Shown: positions 39,587 to 48,314, counted from the stretch's first letter. The stretch: DNA of 64,000 nucleotides from Mesorhizobium sophorae (GCF_002270415.1 NZ_NNRI01000007.1:806001-870000), one strand, 5' to 3'. Numbers and translations: made by a program. The notes: generated from the sequence alone by a model not told the origin.

Positions 39587-39607
39587 GCGAAGGATCGCGG
39601 CAGTGGC

Positions 39608-41014
39608 GTGTATCCCTGCTCGACGATTGCCTTTGTCGGAGCCCTGATCTTTGTCCTCCCCACGCCCGCCTTCGCCCACGCTTCCGACCGTGGCCATGTC
39701 CTGCTCTTGCCGACCGGCTACTATCTGGCCGGCGGGGCTTTCGCTGTGGCCGTCAGTTTCCTCGTGCTGGCGCTGCTGCCGGGGGATTGGCTTGATCGTT
39801 TCTGGCGCCGGCGCATGCCGCTGTTCAGCTTTGGCGACAGCGCGCGCACCACAGTGAGCCTGATCTCCTTTGCCGGCTTTGCAATCCTCATCGCCGCCGG
39901 CCTTTTCGGCAGCCGCGACCCGCTTTCAAACCCTTTGCCGCTGGTGATCTGGACCCTGCTGTGGGCTGGCGTCACGCTGCTGCAAGGCGTCTTCGGCGAT
40001 CTCTGGTCATGGCTCAATCCATGGTATGGGCCGTGGCGTCTTGCCTCGCGTTTGCTCGGCGCCGGGGACGAAGGGAGATGGCGACTTCCCGGGTGGCTCG
40101 GCTGCTGGCCGGCGGTCCTGTTGTTCTTCGCCTTTGCCTGGTTCGAACTCATCGATGAGGCGCCCGACGATCCGGCGCGGCTGGCGTATGCTGCCGGCCT
40201 CTACTGGCTGCTCACCGTCCTTGCCATGCTGGCGTTCGGCTGTCGAAACTGGAGCCGCAACGGCGAATTCCTGTCGGTCTTCTTCTCGATGGTGGCGCGT
40301 TTCGCGGTCGTCGAGCGCAACGAAACCGGCGGGCTTGGCCTGTGCTGGCCGGGTGCCAAGCTGCTCGCCGCCGAGCCGTTACCGGCCAGCGGCATTGCCT
40401 TCCTGCTTCTTGCCCTGTCGTCGGTGTCCTTCGACGGCCTGTCGAAAACCTTCTTCTGGCTCGGCCTGTTCGGCATCAATCCGCTCGAATTTCCCGGCCG
40501 CACGGCGGTGCTCGGCAGCGGCAGCCTTGGGCTGGTTCTGATGTTCATGTTGCTTGCAGGCGTGTTCATGCTTGCCGTCTGGCTCGGCCAGCGTCTTGCG
40601 CGCAGCGATCGCCCCATCGGCCAGGCAGCCGGACTGCTGGTGTGGTCGATCGTGCCGATCGCGCTTGCCTATCATGCCGCGCATTACCTGACGTTGCTGC
40701 TCGTCGACGGCCAGTATGCGCTTGCGGCACTGTCCGACCCGTTCGCGCTGGGTTGGAACCTGTTCGGCACCGCCGACATGCAGATCGAGGCGGGCATCGT
40801 TGCCGGTGCGGATTCCGCCTGGTGGCTGTGGAATGTCCAGGCCGGCGCCATCATATCAGGCCATGTGCTCGCCGTCCTCGTCGCACACGGCTTCGCCTGG
40901 CGCCTGCACCCGAAGCCCTCCCGCGCGGCCCTCAGCCAGTTCCCGCTCACCGTGCTGATGATCGCCTATACGGTCTTCGGCCTCTGGCTGCTTGCCACGC
41001 CGACGGTTGGCTGA
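39608..41014 (+). CDS. Polytopic membrane protein of unknown function (possibly FedA-like)
   Basis: From the GTG at 39608 there are 468 residues, with a signal-like N-terminus ending TPAFAHASDRG and about eleven further hydrophobic helices. Conserved-looking features are FGDLWSWLNPWYGPW and AHYLTLLLVDGQYALAALSDPFALGWNLFG. It resembles membrane proteins that are sometimes labelled fenitrothion hydrolase (FedA), but that label is weakly founded. Earlier in-frame starts fall inside the repeat, so I avoid them. Confidence 0.7.
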   Translation: MYPCSTIAFVGALIFVLPTPAFAHASDRGHVLLLPTGYYLAGGAFAVAVSFLVLALLPGDWLDRFWRRRMPLFSFGDSARTTVSLISFAGFAILIAAGLFGSRDPLSNPLPLVIWTLLWAGVTLLQGVFGDLWSWLNPWYGPWRLASRLLGAGDEGRWRLPGWLGCWPAVLLFFAFAWFELIDEAPDDPARLAYAAGLYWLLTVLAMLAFGCRNWSRNGEFLSVFFSMVARFAVVERNETGGLGLCWPGAKLLAAEPLPASGIAFLLLALSSVSFDGLSKTFFWLGLFGINPLEFPGRTAVLGSGSLGLVLMFMLLAGVFMLAVWLGQRLARSDRPIGQAAGLLVWSIVPIALAYHAAHYLTLLLVDGQYALAALSDPFALGWNLFGTADMQIEAGIVAGADSAWWLWNVQAGAIISGHVLAVLVAHGFAWRLHPKPSRAALSQFPLTVLMIAYTVFGLWLLATPTVG

Positions 41015-41168
41015 GCCGTTTGCGCTGGAAAATAAACCGGGCTTCCCCCACGGAACCGGCATTGCCGTGTCCGGACTTTGGTGATTTAGTTTGTACACAT
41101 GCAATTTTTCGACTTCCGGAAATGAGCGGACTTTGCGCTCCTAAACGCTGAACAAGGGGAACGGCATC

Positions 41169-42470
41169 ATGGACAAGAGCAAGACCTTCGACCTCTCGAA
41201 AACCGGTCTCACCCGCCGCACGGCGCTGAAGGGGCTGGCCGCCACCGCCGGCCTGGTCACCGCGCCAGGCTTCGTCCGCTATTCCCAGGCACAGAGCTCG
41301 GCGCCGATCAAGATCGGCTTCCAGTCGCACCGCACCGGCATCGGCGCCGCCTATGGCCGCTGGTACGAGAAGACCACCGCTGCCGCCATCAAGGCGATCA
41401 ACGCGGCCGGCGGCATCAACGGCCGTCAGGTCGAGGTGATCATCGAGGATGACGGCACCGATCCGGGCCGTGGCGCCGAAGTGGTCGGCAAATTCGCCAC
41501 CCAGCACAAGACCGACATCGTGTTCGGCACATTGTTCTCGCATGTCGTCATCGGCTCGGCGCCCGCCGCCGGCGAGGCCAAGATCCCCTACTTCGTCGTC
41601 AGCGAAGGCCATCATGTCGCTTCGACCAAGCTCAACCGCTATGTCTTCCAGCCCGGCATCACCGACGTGAAGAGCCAGATCCAGTCGATGGCGCCGTGGA
41701 TCGCGGCCAATGCCGGCAAGAAGGTGACGCAGATCTTCCCGGATTTCGCCTTCGGCTACGACCACCGCGACTACCTGCCGCCGGCGCTGAAGGCGCAAGG
41801 CGCCGAAGTCATCGCGCAGATCGCCATCCCGCCGACAGAATCGTCCTTCACCAAATACTTCCCGCAAATCCCGGCCGAGACCGAGGTGATCTACCATGTC
41901 ATGGTCGGCCCGGCGGTGCTCACCTTCGTCAAGGAACTCGGCGAGTTCTACGGCTCCAACCGGCCGCAGCTGTTCGGCTTCATGGATTCGCTGGAGGCCA
42001 CCGACATCAACAGCCCTGGGCTCGAGTTTTTGGACGGCAGCCATTTCTGGGAGGGTTCGCCGCGCTATGCGCAGGCCGATGACAGCGCCGGGCAAAAAGC
42101 CTATCGCGCCGCCGTCGGCATCGACGACAATGGCGCCGCCGTCGGCGATCCAAAGGACGTCTCCACCGCGTCGCACATGTTCGGCTGCTGGGAAACGCTC
42201 TATGTCGTCAAGAAGGCGATGGAAGACGCCGGCTACAAGGGGCCGGAAGACCGCGCCAAGCTGGTCGAGGCGACCGAGGCGCTGACCGCCTTCGCCGAAG
42301 GACCCGAGCATCCGCAAGGGCCAAAAACCTTCAACGGCAAGATCCACCAGTGCTTCGGTATCCAGAACATATCCAAGGTCGAAGGTGGCAAGCTGAAGGT
42401 CGTCCACAAGACCAAGATCGAGGACGGGCTTTACGAGGCCGAGGGGGATTACACGACGCAGGCGCTGTGA
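41169..42470 (+). CDS. Branched-chain-type ABC transporter substrate-binding protein (Tat signal)
   Basis: The 433 residues start with a twin-arginine signal (TRRTALKGLAATAGLVTAPG). The mature domain is of the LivK/AmiC type (KIGFQSHRTGIGAAYGRWYE; INAAGGINGRQVEVIIEDDG). It binds an amino acid, amide or aromatic acid in the periplasm. The rest of the transporter follows after a 300-base gap filled by a repeat. The short distance to the nicotinamidase and hydroxylase genes makes a pyridine acid a possible ligand, but this is speculation. Confidence 0.9.
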   Translation: MDKSKTFDLSKTGLTRRTALKGLAATAGLVTAPGFVRYSQAQSSAPIKIGFQSHRTGIGAAYGRWYEKTTAAAIKAINAAGGINGRQVEVIIEDDGTDPGRGAEVVGKFATQHKTDIVFGTLFSHVVIGSAPAAGEAKIPYFVVSEGHHVASTKLNRYVFQPGITDVKSQIQSMAPWIAANAGKKVTQIFPDFAFGYDHRDYLPPALKAQGAEVIAQIAIPPTESSFTKYFPQIPAETEVIYHVMVGPAVLTFVKELGEFYGSNRPQLFGFMDSLEATDINSPGLEFLDGSHFWEGSPRYAQADDSAGQKAYRAAVGIDDNGAAVGDPKDVSTASHMFGCWETLYVVKKAMEDAGYKGPEDRAKLVEATEALTAFAEGPEHPQGPKTFNGKIHQCFGIQNISKVEGGKLKVVHKTKIEDGLYEAEGDYTTQAL

Positions 42471-42504
42471 GCTTAGCTGCTCCAGCAAGCGTGAGCGCCA
42501 AGCC

Positions 42505-42741
42505 ACCCCCCTCTGTCCTGCCGGACCCGGCCCTTCGCTGTCGCTCCGGGCGTTCGTCGTTCGGAAAGCCAAGCGATTGGCTTTCCGTCCGCTACGCGGA
42601 CCACTTCTCACCCCCCTCAAGGGGGGAGATCGGCAGGTCGCATGGCGGTACCTATTTGCCAGTGTTGATAGTTGGCGAAACCCGCGGTGAAATCCAATCT
42701 CCCTCCTTGCGGGGGAGATGTCCGGCAGGACAGAGGGGGGT
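42505..42741. repeat. Palindromic intergenic element, copy 3, with nested palindrome
   Basis: The outer ends (ACCCCCCTCTGTCCTGCCGG at 42505 and its complement ending at 42741) match copy 2. The inner core, read on the minus strand, is GGTTTCGCCAACTATCAACA. An extra block of about 85 bases is placed inside the left arm. It contains the perfect hairpin GGAAAGCCAA-GCGA-TTGGCTTTCC (42563-42586). The 300-base gap between the binding-protein and permease genes is otherwise empty. Confidence 0.78.
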
Positions 42742-42769
42742 GCCTCGCGCATCCGCCGGCGCTTAACCG

Positions 42770-43651
42770 ATGCACTTCGGTCCCCACCTCCTCCTCGCCG
42801 CCCTCGAAGGCCTCGTCACCTCCGCCGTGCTGGCGCTGACGGCGCTTGGGCTGTCGTTGGTGTTCGGCGTCATGCGCGTCGTCAACGTCGCCCATGGCGA
42901 GTTCTTCATGCTCGGCGCCGTGCTCGCCTGGGCGATCACCACGGCGATCGGGGGGCACCCGGCGCTTGGCTTCCTGGCGGCGCTGGTGATTGCGCCACTG
43001 ATCGTCGGCGTTATCGCGCTGGTTGCCGAACGGCTGGTGCTGCGCCGGCTCAACTACAATCCGGAAGCCACCATCGTCGCTACCATCGGCATGCTCTATA
43101 TCATCCAGCAGCTGGCGCTGACCTTCTACGGTCCCGAGGCGCGTCCGGTGGAGCCGCCGTTCAGCTATCGCATCCTTTTGCCGTGGTTCGGCTATTCCGG
43201 CTACAAACTGTCTGTCATCGCCGCCTCCGCGCTTCTGCTGGTGGCGACATGGCTGGTGCTGACGCGCACGAAGATCGGCCTGGTCATGCGCGCCACGCAG
43301 TACGACAGCGAGACGGCGCAAGCCTTCGGCATCCCGGTCGGCCGCGTCTATGGCGGCGTCTTCGCGCTTGGCGCCATGCTGGCGGCCATCGCCGCGGTGC
43401 TGATCGTGCCGATCAGCCAGGCGCACTACCTGATGGGCCAGGATCCGCTGCTGCTGTCCTTCATCGTCGTCATCATCGGCGGTCTCGGCTCGCTGCGCGG
43501 CACGGTCGTCGCCGCCGTGCTGATCGGCCTGTCCGACGGCATCATCTCGGTCTTCTTCTCGCCGACGCTGGCCAAGATCATCGCCACGCTGCTGGTCGCC
43601 ATGGTGCTGGTGTTCCGGCCCCAAGGCCTGTTCGGGACGGCGTCGCGATGA
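42770..43651 (+). CDS. Branched-chain-type ABC transporter permease (LivH-like)
   Basis: The 293 residues follow the LivH pattern, with eight or so helices, ALGLSLVFGVMRVVNVAHGEFFMLGA near residue 25, and IIGGLGSLRGTVVAAVLIG near 238. It overlaps the second permease by 4 bases. The ATG at 42770 comes 28 bases after the repeat. A 630-residue frame running across it is a shadow. Confidence 0.93.
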   Translation: MHFGPHLLLAALEGLVTSAVLALTALGLSLVFGVMRVVNVAHGEFFMLGAVLAWAITTAIGGHPALGFLAALVIAPLIVGVIALVAERLVLRRLNYNPEATIVATIGMLYIIQQLALTFYGPEARPVEPPFSYRILLPWFGYSGYKLSVIAASALLLVATWLVLTRTKIGLVMRATQYDSETAQAFGIPVGRVYGGVFALGAMLAAIAAVLIVPISQAHYLMGQDPLLLSFIVVIIGGLGSLRGTVVAAVLIGLSDGIISVFFSPTLAKIIATLLVAMVLVFRPQGLFGTASR

Positions 43652-44610
43652 GCGAAGCTTCGCCGGCAAAGGCCTACGGCCTGCATTTCGGCGCCATCGC
43701 GCTGCTGTTCGTGCTGAGCTTCCTTTTGCCGGAGTACTATCACGGCCTGCTCGCCCGCATCATGGTCCTGGCGGTCTTTGCCATGGGCTACAACATGCTG
43801 TTCGGCTATGTCGGCCTGCTCAGCCTCGGCCACGCCATGTTCTTTTCCGCCGGGCTCTACGGTGCCGGCCTTGCCGTCATCCAGCTTGGCTGGAGCGTGC
43901 CGGCGGCATTCGCCGCGGGCCTCTGCTGCGGTGTCGTTCTTTCCCTGGTGATCGGCCTGCTGGCGCTACGCACGTCAGGCGTCGCCTTCATGATCGTCAC
44001 CATGATGTTCGCGCAGGTGTTCTACCTCATCATTCTCTACTTCTCGTCATGGACCGGCGGCGACCAGGGCATGGTCGTGCCGCAGCCGGCGCGGGTGCTT
44101 GCTTTCGGCGCCACATCGCTCGATCTCACCAACCCGACCGTGCGCTACATGAGCGCGCTCGGCTTGTTCTCGCTGGTGCTGATGATCACGCTTGTCCTTG
44201 TCCGATCCAGATATGGCCGCGTGCTGGTCGCCATCCGCGAGAACGAGGAGCGGACGAAGATGCTGGGCTACGACACCTTCTCCAACAAGCTCGCCGCCGT
44301 CGTCATCTCCGGCATCGTCTGCGCTGCCTCGGGTGCTGCCTATGCGCTGCTGTTCGGCTATGTCGGCTCGGGCTTCGCTTCGGTGCAGTATTCAATCCTG
44401 CCGCTGCTGTGGGTGCTGCTCGGCGGCGCCGCCACGACGCTTGGGCCGCTGATCGGAACCTTGTTCATGTACTACGTCATCGACATCACCAGTGGCTACA
44501 CCTCGGCCTATCTGCTGATCGTCGGCGTCGCCCTCATCCTGCTGGTGCTGTTTTTCCCCAAGGGCATTCTCGGCAGCATGCGGCAGCGCTGGCTCGGGTG
44601 GCTGCCGTGA
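43648..44610 (+). CDS. Branched-chain-type ABC transporter permease (LivM-like)
   Basis: The 320 residues have the LivM features GYNMLFGYVGLLSLGHAMFF near residue 47, the loop VLVAIRENEERTKMLGYDTF, and a C-terminal PKGILGSM. The start overlaps the LivH-like stop (ATGA), and the end overlaps the LivG-like GTG. It forms the channel with the LivH-like protein. Confidence 0.93.
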   Translation: MSEASPAKAYGLHFGAIALLFVLSFLLPEYYHGLLARIMVLAVFAMGYNMLFGYVGLLSLGHAMFFSAGLYGAGLAVIQLGWSVPAAFAAGLCCGVVLSLVIGLLALRTSGVAFMIVTMMFAQVFYLIILYFSSWTGGDQGMVVPQPARVLAFGATSLDLTNPTVRYMSALGLFSLVLMITLVLVRSRYGRVLVAIRENEERTKMLGYDTFSNKLAAVVISGIVCAASGAAYALLFGYVGSGFASVQYSILPLLWVLLGGAATTLGPLIGTLFMYYVIDITSGYTSAYLLIVGVALILLVLFFPKGILGSMRQRWLGWLP

Positions 44611-45332
44611 CGCCGCTTTTGACCACCAAGGGCCTGTCGCGCAACTTCGGTGGCCTGCGCGCCGTCGACAGTGTCGATTTCACCTTGATGCCCGGCGAGA
44701 TCCGCGCCGTCATCGGCCCGAACGGGGCGGGGAAGACCACCTTCGTCAGCCTGGTCAGCGGCCGCATCCAGCCGTCGTCGGGCATGATCGTCTTCGATGG
44801 CGCCGACATCACCGGCCTGCCTGCCTATGTCCGCGTCCGCCAGGGCATCGCCTACACGTTCCAGATCACCAGCGTCTTCGCCAACCTCACCGCCTACGAC
44901 AATGTCGCATTGCCGGTGCAGCGCACGCTGAGCGATGGCCGCTCGAAGGGCGCGGTGCGTGCCGGCGTCATGGCGGCGCTCGACCGCACCGGCCTGGCCG
45001 ACCGCGCCCACATGCCGGCCGGGCAATTGTCCTATGGCCACCAGCGCTTGCTGGAAGTGGCGATGGGCCTGGCGCTGAAGCCGCGCCTGCTGATCCTCGA
45101 CGAGCCGACGCAGGGCCTGGCTGACAGCGAGATCGACAATTTCATCACCCTGGTGCGCGAGATCGCCGCGAATGCGACCGTGCTCCTGATCGAACACAAC
45201 ATGCCGGTCGTGATGCAATTGGCCGACCGCATCACCGTCTTCAACGCCGGCAAGATCCTCGCCGAAGGCACGCCCGAGGCGATCCGCGAGAACGCGGCCG
45301 TTCAGCAAGCCTATCTGGGGACCGCCCCATGA
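44607..45332 (+). CDS. Branched-chain-type ABC transporter ATPase (LivG-like)
   Basis: The 241 residues have Walker A GPNGAGKTT, signature LSYGHQRLLEVAMGLA, Walker B LLILDEPTQGLAD and the H-loop IEHNM, the LivG pattern. The GTG at 44607 overlaps the previous stop, and its end overlaps the LivF-like start (ATGA). Confidence 0.93.
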   Translation: MTPLLTTKGLSRNFGGLRAVDSVDFTLMPGEIRAVIGPNGAGKTTFVSLVSGRIQPSSGMIVFDGADITGLPAYVRVRQGIAYTFQITSVFANLTAYDNVALPVQRTLSDGRSKGAVRAGVMAALDRTGLADRAHMPAGQLSYGHQRLLEVAMGLALKPRLLILDEPTQGLADSEIDNFITLVREIAANATVLLIEHNMPVVMQLADRITVFNAGKILAEGTPEAIRENAAVQQAYLGTAP

Positions 45333-46063
45333 CCGAAACGACCAAAGCGGAGACAAGGTCCGAGGCGCTGGCGATCTCGGGGCTGGACTGCTTCTATGGC
45401 GAGGTCCAGGTGCTTTACGGCCTCGATCTCGTGCTGAACAAGGGCGAGGTGCTCTGCCTGTTCGGCCGCAACGGCGCCGGCAAGACGACGACGCTCAAGG
45501 CCATCATGGGACTGGTCCCCTCAAGCGCCGGCTCGATCAGGCTCGGTGGCCAGGAATTGACCGGTCTGCCGGCGCATGAGGTGCCGAAGGCCGGCGTCGC
45601 CTATGTGCCGCAGGGAAGGCGGCTGTTCGCCGAAATGACGGTGGCTGAAAACATCGAGATCGGCCTGATGGCTCGCGGCAAGGGCAAGGCGACGCGCGAA
45701 ACCGTGCTCGACCTTTTCCCGCTGCTGCGCCAGCGGCTGCGGCAACGCTCGGGCACCTTGTCCGGCGGCGAGCAGCAGATGCTGGCGATGGCGCGCGCGC
45801 TTTGCCTGGAACCGCAGGTGCTGCTGCTCGACGAGCCGACCGAAGGGTTGATGCCGTCGATGATCGCCAAGATCCGCGAGACGGTGTCGACGCTGCGCGA
45901 CATGGGTGTGTCCACGATCCTGGTCGAACAGCGGGTCGATGCGGTGCTGTCCGTTGCCGACCGTGTTTGCTTCATCGAGAACGGCCGCAACCGCGAGACG
46001 GTCGATGTCGAGGAACTGCGTGCCGACCCGTCGGCAGTGCGTCGCTATGTCGGCGTGGGCTGA
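45329..46063 (+). CDS. Branched-chain-type ABC transporter ATPase (LivF-like)
   Basis: The 244 residues have Walker A GRNGAGKTT, VAYVPQGRRLFAEMTVAENI near residue 92, signature LSGGEQQMLAMARA and Walker B VLLLDEPTEGLMP, as in LivF. It ends the transporter operon. Its stop codon touches, without a gap, the stop of the convergent antiporter gene. Confidence 0.93.
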   Translation: MTETTKAETRSEALAISGLDCFYGEVQVLYGLDLVLNKGEVLCLFGRNGAGKTTTLKAIMGLVPSSAGSIRLGGQELTGLPAHEVPKAGVAYVPQGRRLFAEMTVAENIEIGLMARGKGKATRETVLDLFPLLRQRLRQRSGTLSGGEQQMLAMARALCLEPQVLLLDEPTEGLMPSMIAKIRETVSTLRDMGVSTILVEQRVDAVLSVADRVCFIENGRNRETVDVEELRADPSAVRRYVGVG

Positions 46064-47539
46064 TCAGCCGAAGAACAAAAAGCCGGCGACCAGGAAAGTC
46101 GGGATCAGCACCAGCCCGGACCACAGCATGTAGCCGAAGAAGCCCGGCATCTTCACGCCGCGATGCCTTGCGATGGCATAGACCATGAAATTGGGTGCAT
46201 TGCCGATATAGGTGTTGGCGCCCATGAACACCGCACCCGCCGAAATCGCCGCCAAGGTCGAGGCGAACTCCGTCATCAGATGCCGAGGGTCGCCGCCGGC
46301 GAGTTCGAAGAACACCAGATAGGTCGGCGCATTGTCGAGGAAGGACGACAGCGCCCCGGTCAGCCAGAAATAGGCGAGATCGTTGGGCTGGCCGGAGGGC
46401 GAACTGACAAGTGCCACCAGCGGCGCCAGAGCGCCGTCATGGCTTGCCCTGAGGATGGCGATGACCGGCACGATGCAGATGAAGATGCCGGCAAACAATT
46501 TCGCCACCTCTGCTATCGGCCCCCAGTTGAAGCCGTTCGCTTTGCGGTGGCTCTTGTACGATAGGGGAAGCGACAGCAAGGCCAGCGCCAGGTTGATGGC
46601 GTCGCGCACCAGATTCTGCAGCTCGAGGCTCACGCCCAACACGGAAAAGGTCACGCCCGGCTTCCAGGCCGCCGACAGCAGGATCGCACCGATCACGCCA
46701 GCCAGCAGCGGAAGGTTGGCCAGGCCGCGCAGGCGCACCTTCGTATCCGGTGTCGGATCCTTGATCTTCGGCGCCCCAGCTTCGCGCCGGTGGAGGATGA
46801 TGTCGATGGCCAGGAAGACGGCCAGCACGACGACGCCGACGAACAGCGTCTCGCGCCAGAGGTTGGCGGTGGTCCAGAAAAAATCGACGCCGCGCAGGAA
46901 ACCAACGAACAGCGGCGGGTCGCCGAGCGGCGTCAGCGAGCCGCCGATGTTGGAAACCAGGAAGATGAAGAAGATGACGACATGGGCGTTGAACGGCCTG
47001 GCGTCGTTGGCGCGCAGGATCGGCCGGATCAGGACCATCGAGGCGCCGGTCGTGCCGATCACGGAGGCCAGGATCGCGCCGGCAAGCAGCAGCCCGGCAT
47101 TGACCAGCGGCGTCCCGTGGATGTTGCCGGCAAGCAGGATGCCGCCCGAAATCGTGTAGAGCGCGAACAGCAGGATGATGAACGACATGTATTCGGTGAG
47201 CAGCGCGTGCAGCACCGCCTCGGTCGCGCTGGGAATGCCGAAGGCCAAGGCCAGCGGCACGATCACCAGCGCCGACCACAGCGCTGATATCTTGCCATAA
47301 TGATGCTCCCATATGTGATGGAAGAGCAAAGGCCCGGTGGCGATCGACAGCAGCAGGCCGGCAAAGGGCAGCGCCCACCACAGCGACATCGCGGCGCCGG
47401 GCAGCGCGTGTTCCTCCGCTGCCAAGGCCTGGCCTGGAAACAGCATTGCGACGGCGATCACAGCGCCCGCTCCTGTCGCAATCCGCAAAAAGCCCCTCTT
47501 GCGCCCCACGTTCAGTTCAATCCAAGACGTGGTCTTCAA
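46064..47539 (-). CDS. Sodium:proton antiporter-like protein (NhaD/CitMHS type)
   Basis: The 491 residues have a signal-like N-terminus (GQALAAEEH) and about twelve helices. The halves show FFIFLVSNIGGSLTPLGDPPLFVGFL near residue 195 and LTGALSSFLDNAPTYLVFFEL near residue 402, the loops typical of the ion-transporter superfamily that includes NhaD, ArsB and CitM. The ion is not certain; Na+/H+ exchange is the usual label. Its start overlaps the end of pncA by 23 bases, so the two may be one transcript. Confidence 0.85.
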   Translation of the reverse strand: MKTTSWIELNVGRKRGFLRIATGAGAVIAVAMLFPGQALAAEEHALPGAAMSLWWALPFAGLLLSIATGPLLFHHIWEHHYGKISALWSALVIVPLALAFGIPSATEAVLHALLTEYMSFIILLFALYTISGGILLAGNIHGTPLVNAGLLLAGAILASVIGTTGASMVLIRPILRANDARPFNAHVVIFFIFLVSNIGGSLTPLGDPPLFVGFLRGVDFFWTTANLWRETLFVGVVVLAVFLAIDIILHRREAGAPKIKDPTPDTKVRLRGLANLPLLAGVIGAILLSAAWKPGVTFSVLGVSLELQNLVRDAINLALALLSLPLSYKSHRKANGFNWGPIAEVAKLFAGIFICIVPVIAILRASHDGALAPLVALVSSPSGQPNDLAYFWLTGALSSFLDNAPTYLVFFELAGGDPRHLMTEFASTLAAISAGAVFMGANTYIGNAPNFMVYAIARHRGVKMPGFFGYMLWSGLVLIPTFLVAGFLFFG

Positions 47540-48131
47540 GCGTCACGCCGGCGTCGCGCATGCGGTGCAGCATTGTCTCGAGCGAACCGTTGAGATCGAT
47601 GCCACGACAGGCATCGAGCCGGACGGTGGTTTTGAAACCTTGGCTGATGGCGTCCAGCGCCGAAAAGGCAACGCAGAAATCGGTTGCCAAGCCGACCAGG
47701 GTCAGCGTGTCGATGCCGCGCTCCCTGAGATAGCCGCCAAGGCCGGTCGGCGTCGTCCGGTCGTTCTCGAAGAAGGCCGAGTAGCTGTCGATGGCAGGCC
47801 GAAAACCCTTGCGGATGACGAGCTCCGCCTTGGTCCAGGCGAGGCCGGAATGGAAATCCGAACCCAGGCTGCCCTGGATGCAGTGGTCCGGCCACAAAGT
47901 CTGCTGGCCGTAGAGCATGTCGATCATCGTGAACGGCTGCGAGCCCGGATGGCTGGAGGCAAAGCTCGAATGGCCGGCGGGATGCCAGTCCTGCGTCAGC
48001 ACGACATGATCGGCGTGCCGGATCAGGTCATTGACCAGCGGCACGATCTCGTCGCCGCCGGCAACCGCCAGTGCGCCGCCCGGACAAAAATCGTTCTGCA
48101 GGTCGATGACAACAAGCGCTTCGTCGGCCAT
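47517..48131 (-). CDS. pncA: Nicotinamidase
   Basis: The 204 residues hold the catalytic triad Asp10 (IDLQNDFCPGG), Lys108 (VIRKGF) and Cys153 (ATDFCVAF), and the metal ligands Asp48, His50 (TQDWHP) and His83 (WPDHCIQG). It hydrolyses nicotinamide to nicotinate and ammonia. The ATG at 48131 has GGAAG 7 bases upstream. It is divergent from the molybdenum hydroxylase operon at a 260-base interval, which suggests that its nicotinate may feed that pathway as well as PncB. Confidence 0.95.
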   Translation of the reverse strand: MADEALVVIDLQNDFCPGGALAVAGGDEIVPLVNDLIRHADHVVLTQDWHPAGHSSFASSHPGSQPFTMIDMLYGQQTLWPDHCIQGSLGSDFHSGLAWTKAELVIRKGFRPAIDSYSAFFENDRTTPTGLGGYLRERGIDTLTLVGLATDFCVAFSALDAISQGFKTTVRLDACRGIDLNGSLETMLHRMRDAGVTLEDHVLD

Positions 48132-48272
48132 GCGGCTTCCTTCCTCTCTGTCTTGATGCCGCTGTTGCGACCGGAGGCAGAAACTCGACCAGATGACTGG
48201 CTGCGTCAACCTCTGGCAGCATAACAACATCGTAACAAATGCGTGCCGACCGAGCCGCTGCAAACTCCGGCT

Positions 48273-48314
48273 TTGACAATTCCTGCCGTCTTGATATCAT
48301 TTGCATACGAATGA
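48273..48314 (+). promoter_or_regulatory. Probable promoter with palindromic operator before the molybdenum hydroxylase operon
   Basis: TTGACA (48273-48278) and TATCAT (48295-48300) are 16 bases apart, a good sigma-70 type pair. Overlapping the -10 box is TCATTTG-CATA-CGAATGA (48297-48314), a palindrome with 7-base arms and one mismatch, of MarR-operator size. The MarR gene that ends the operon is the obvious candidate to bind it. Binding is inferred. Confidence 0.55.

Noticed and set aside
39380..39607. Upstream extension of the membrane protein gene
   Set aside because: It is made almost entirely of the inverted repeat element, so translation is unlikely.
42718..44610. 630-codon frame suggesting a LivH-LivM fusion
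   Set aside because: The N-terminal half is off frame from the true LivH-like gene; two separate permeases overlap by ATGA.
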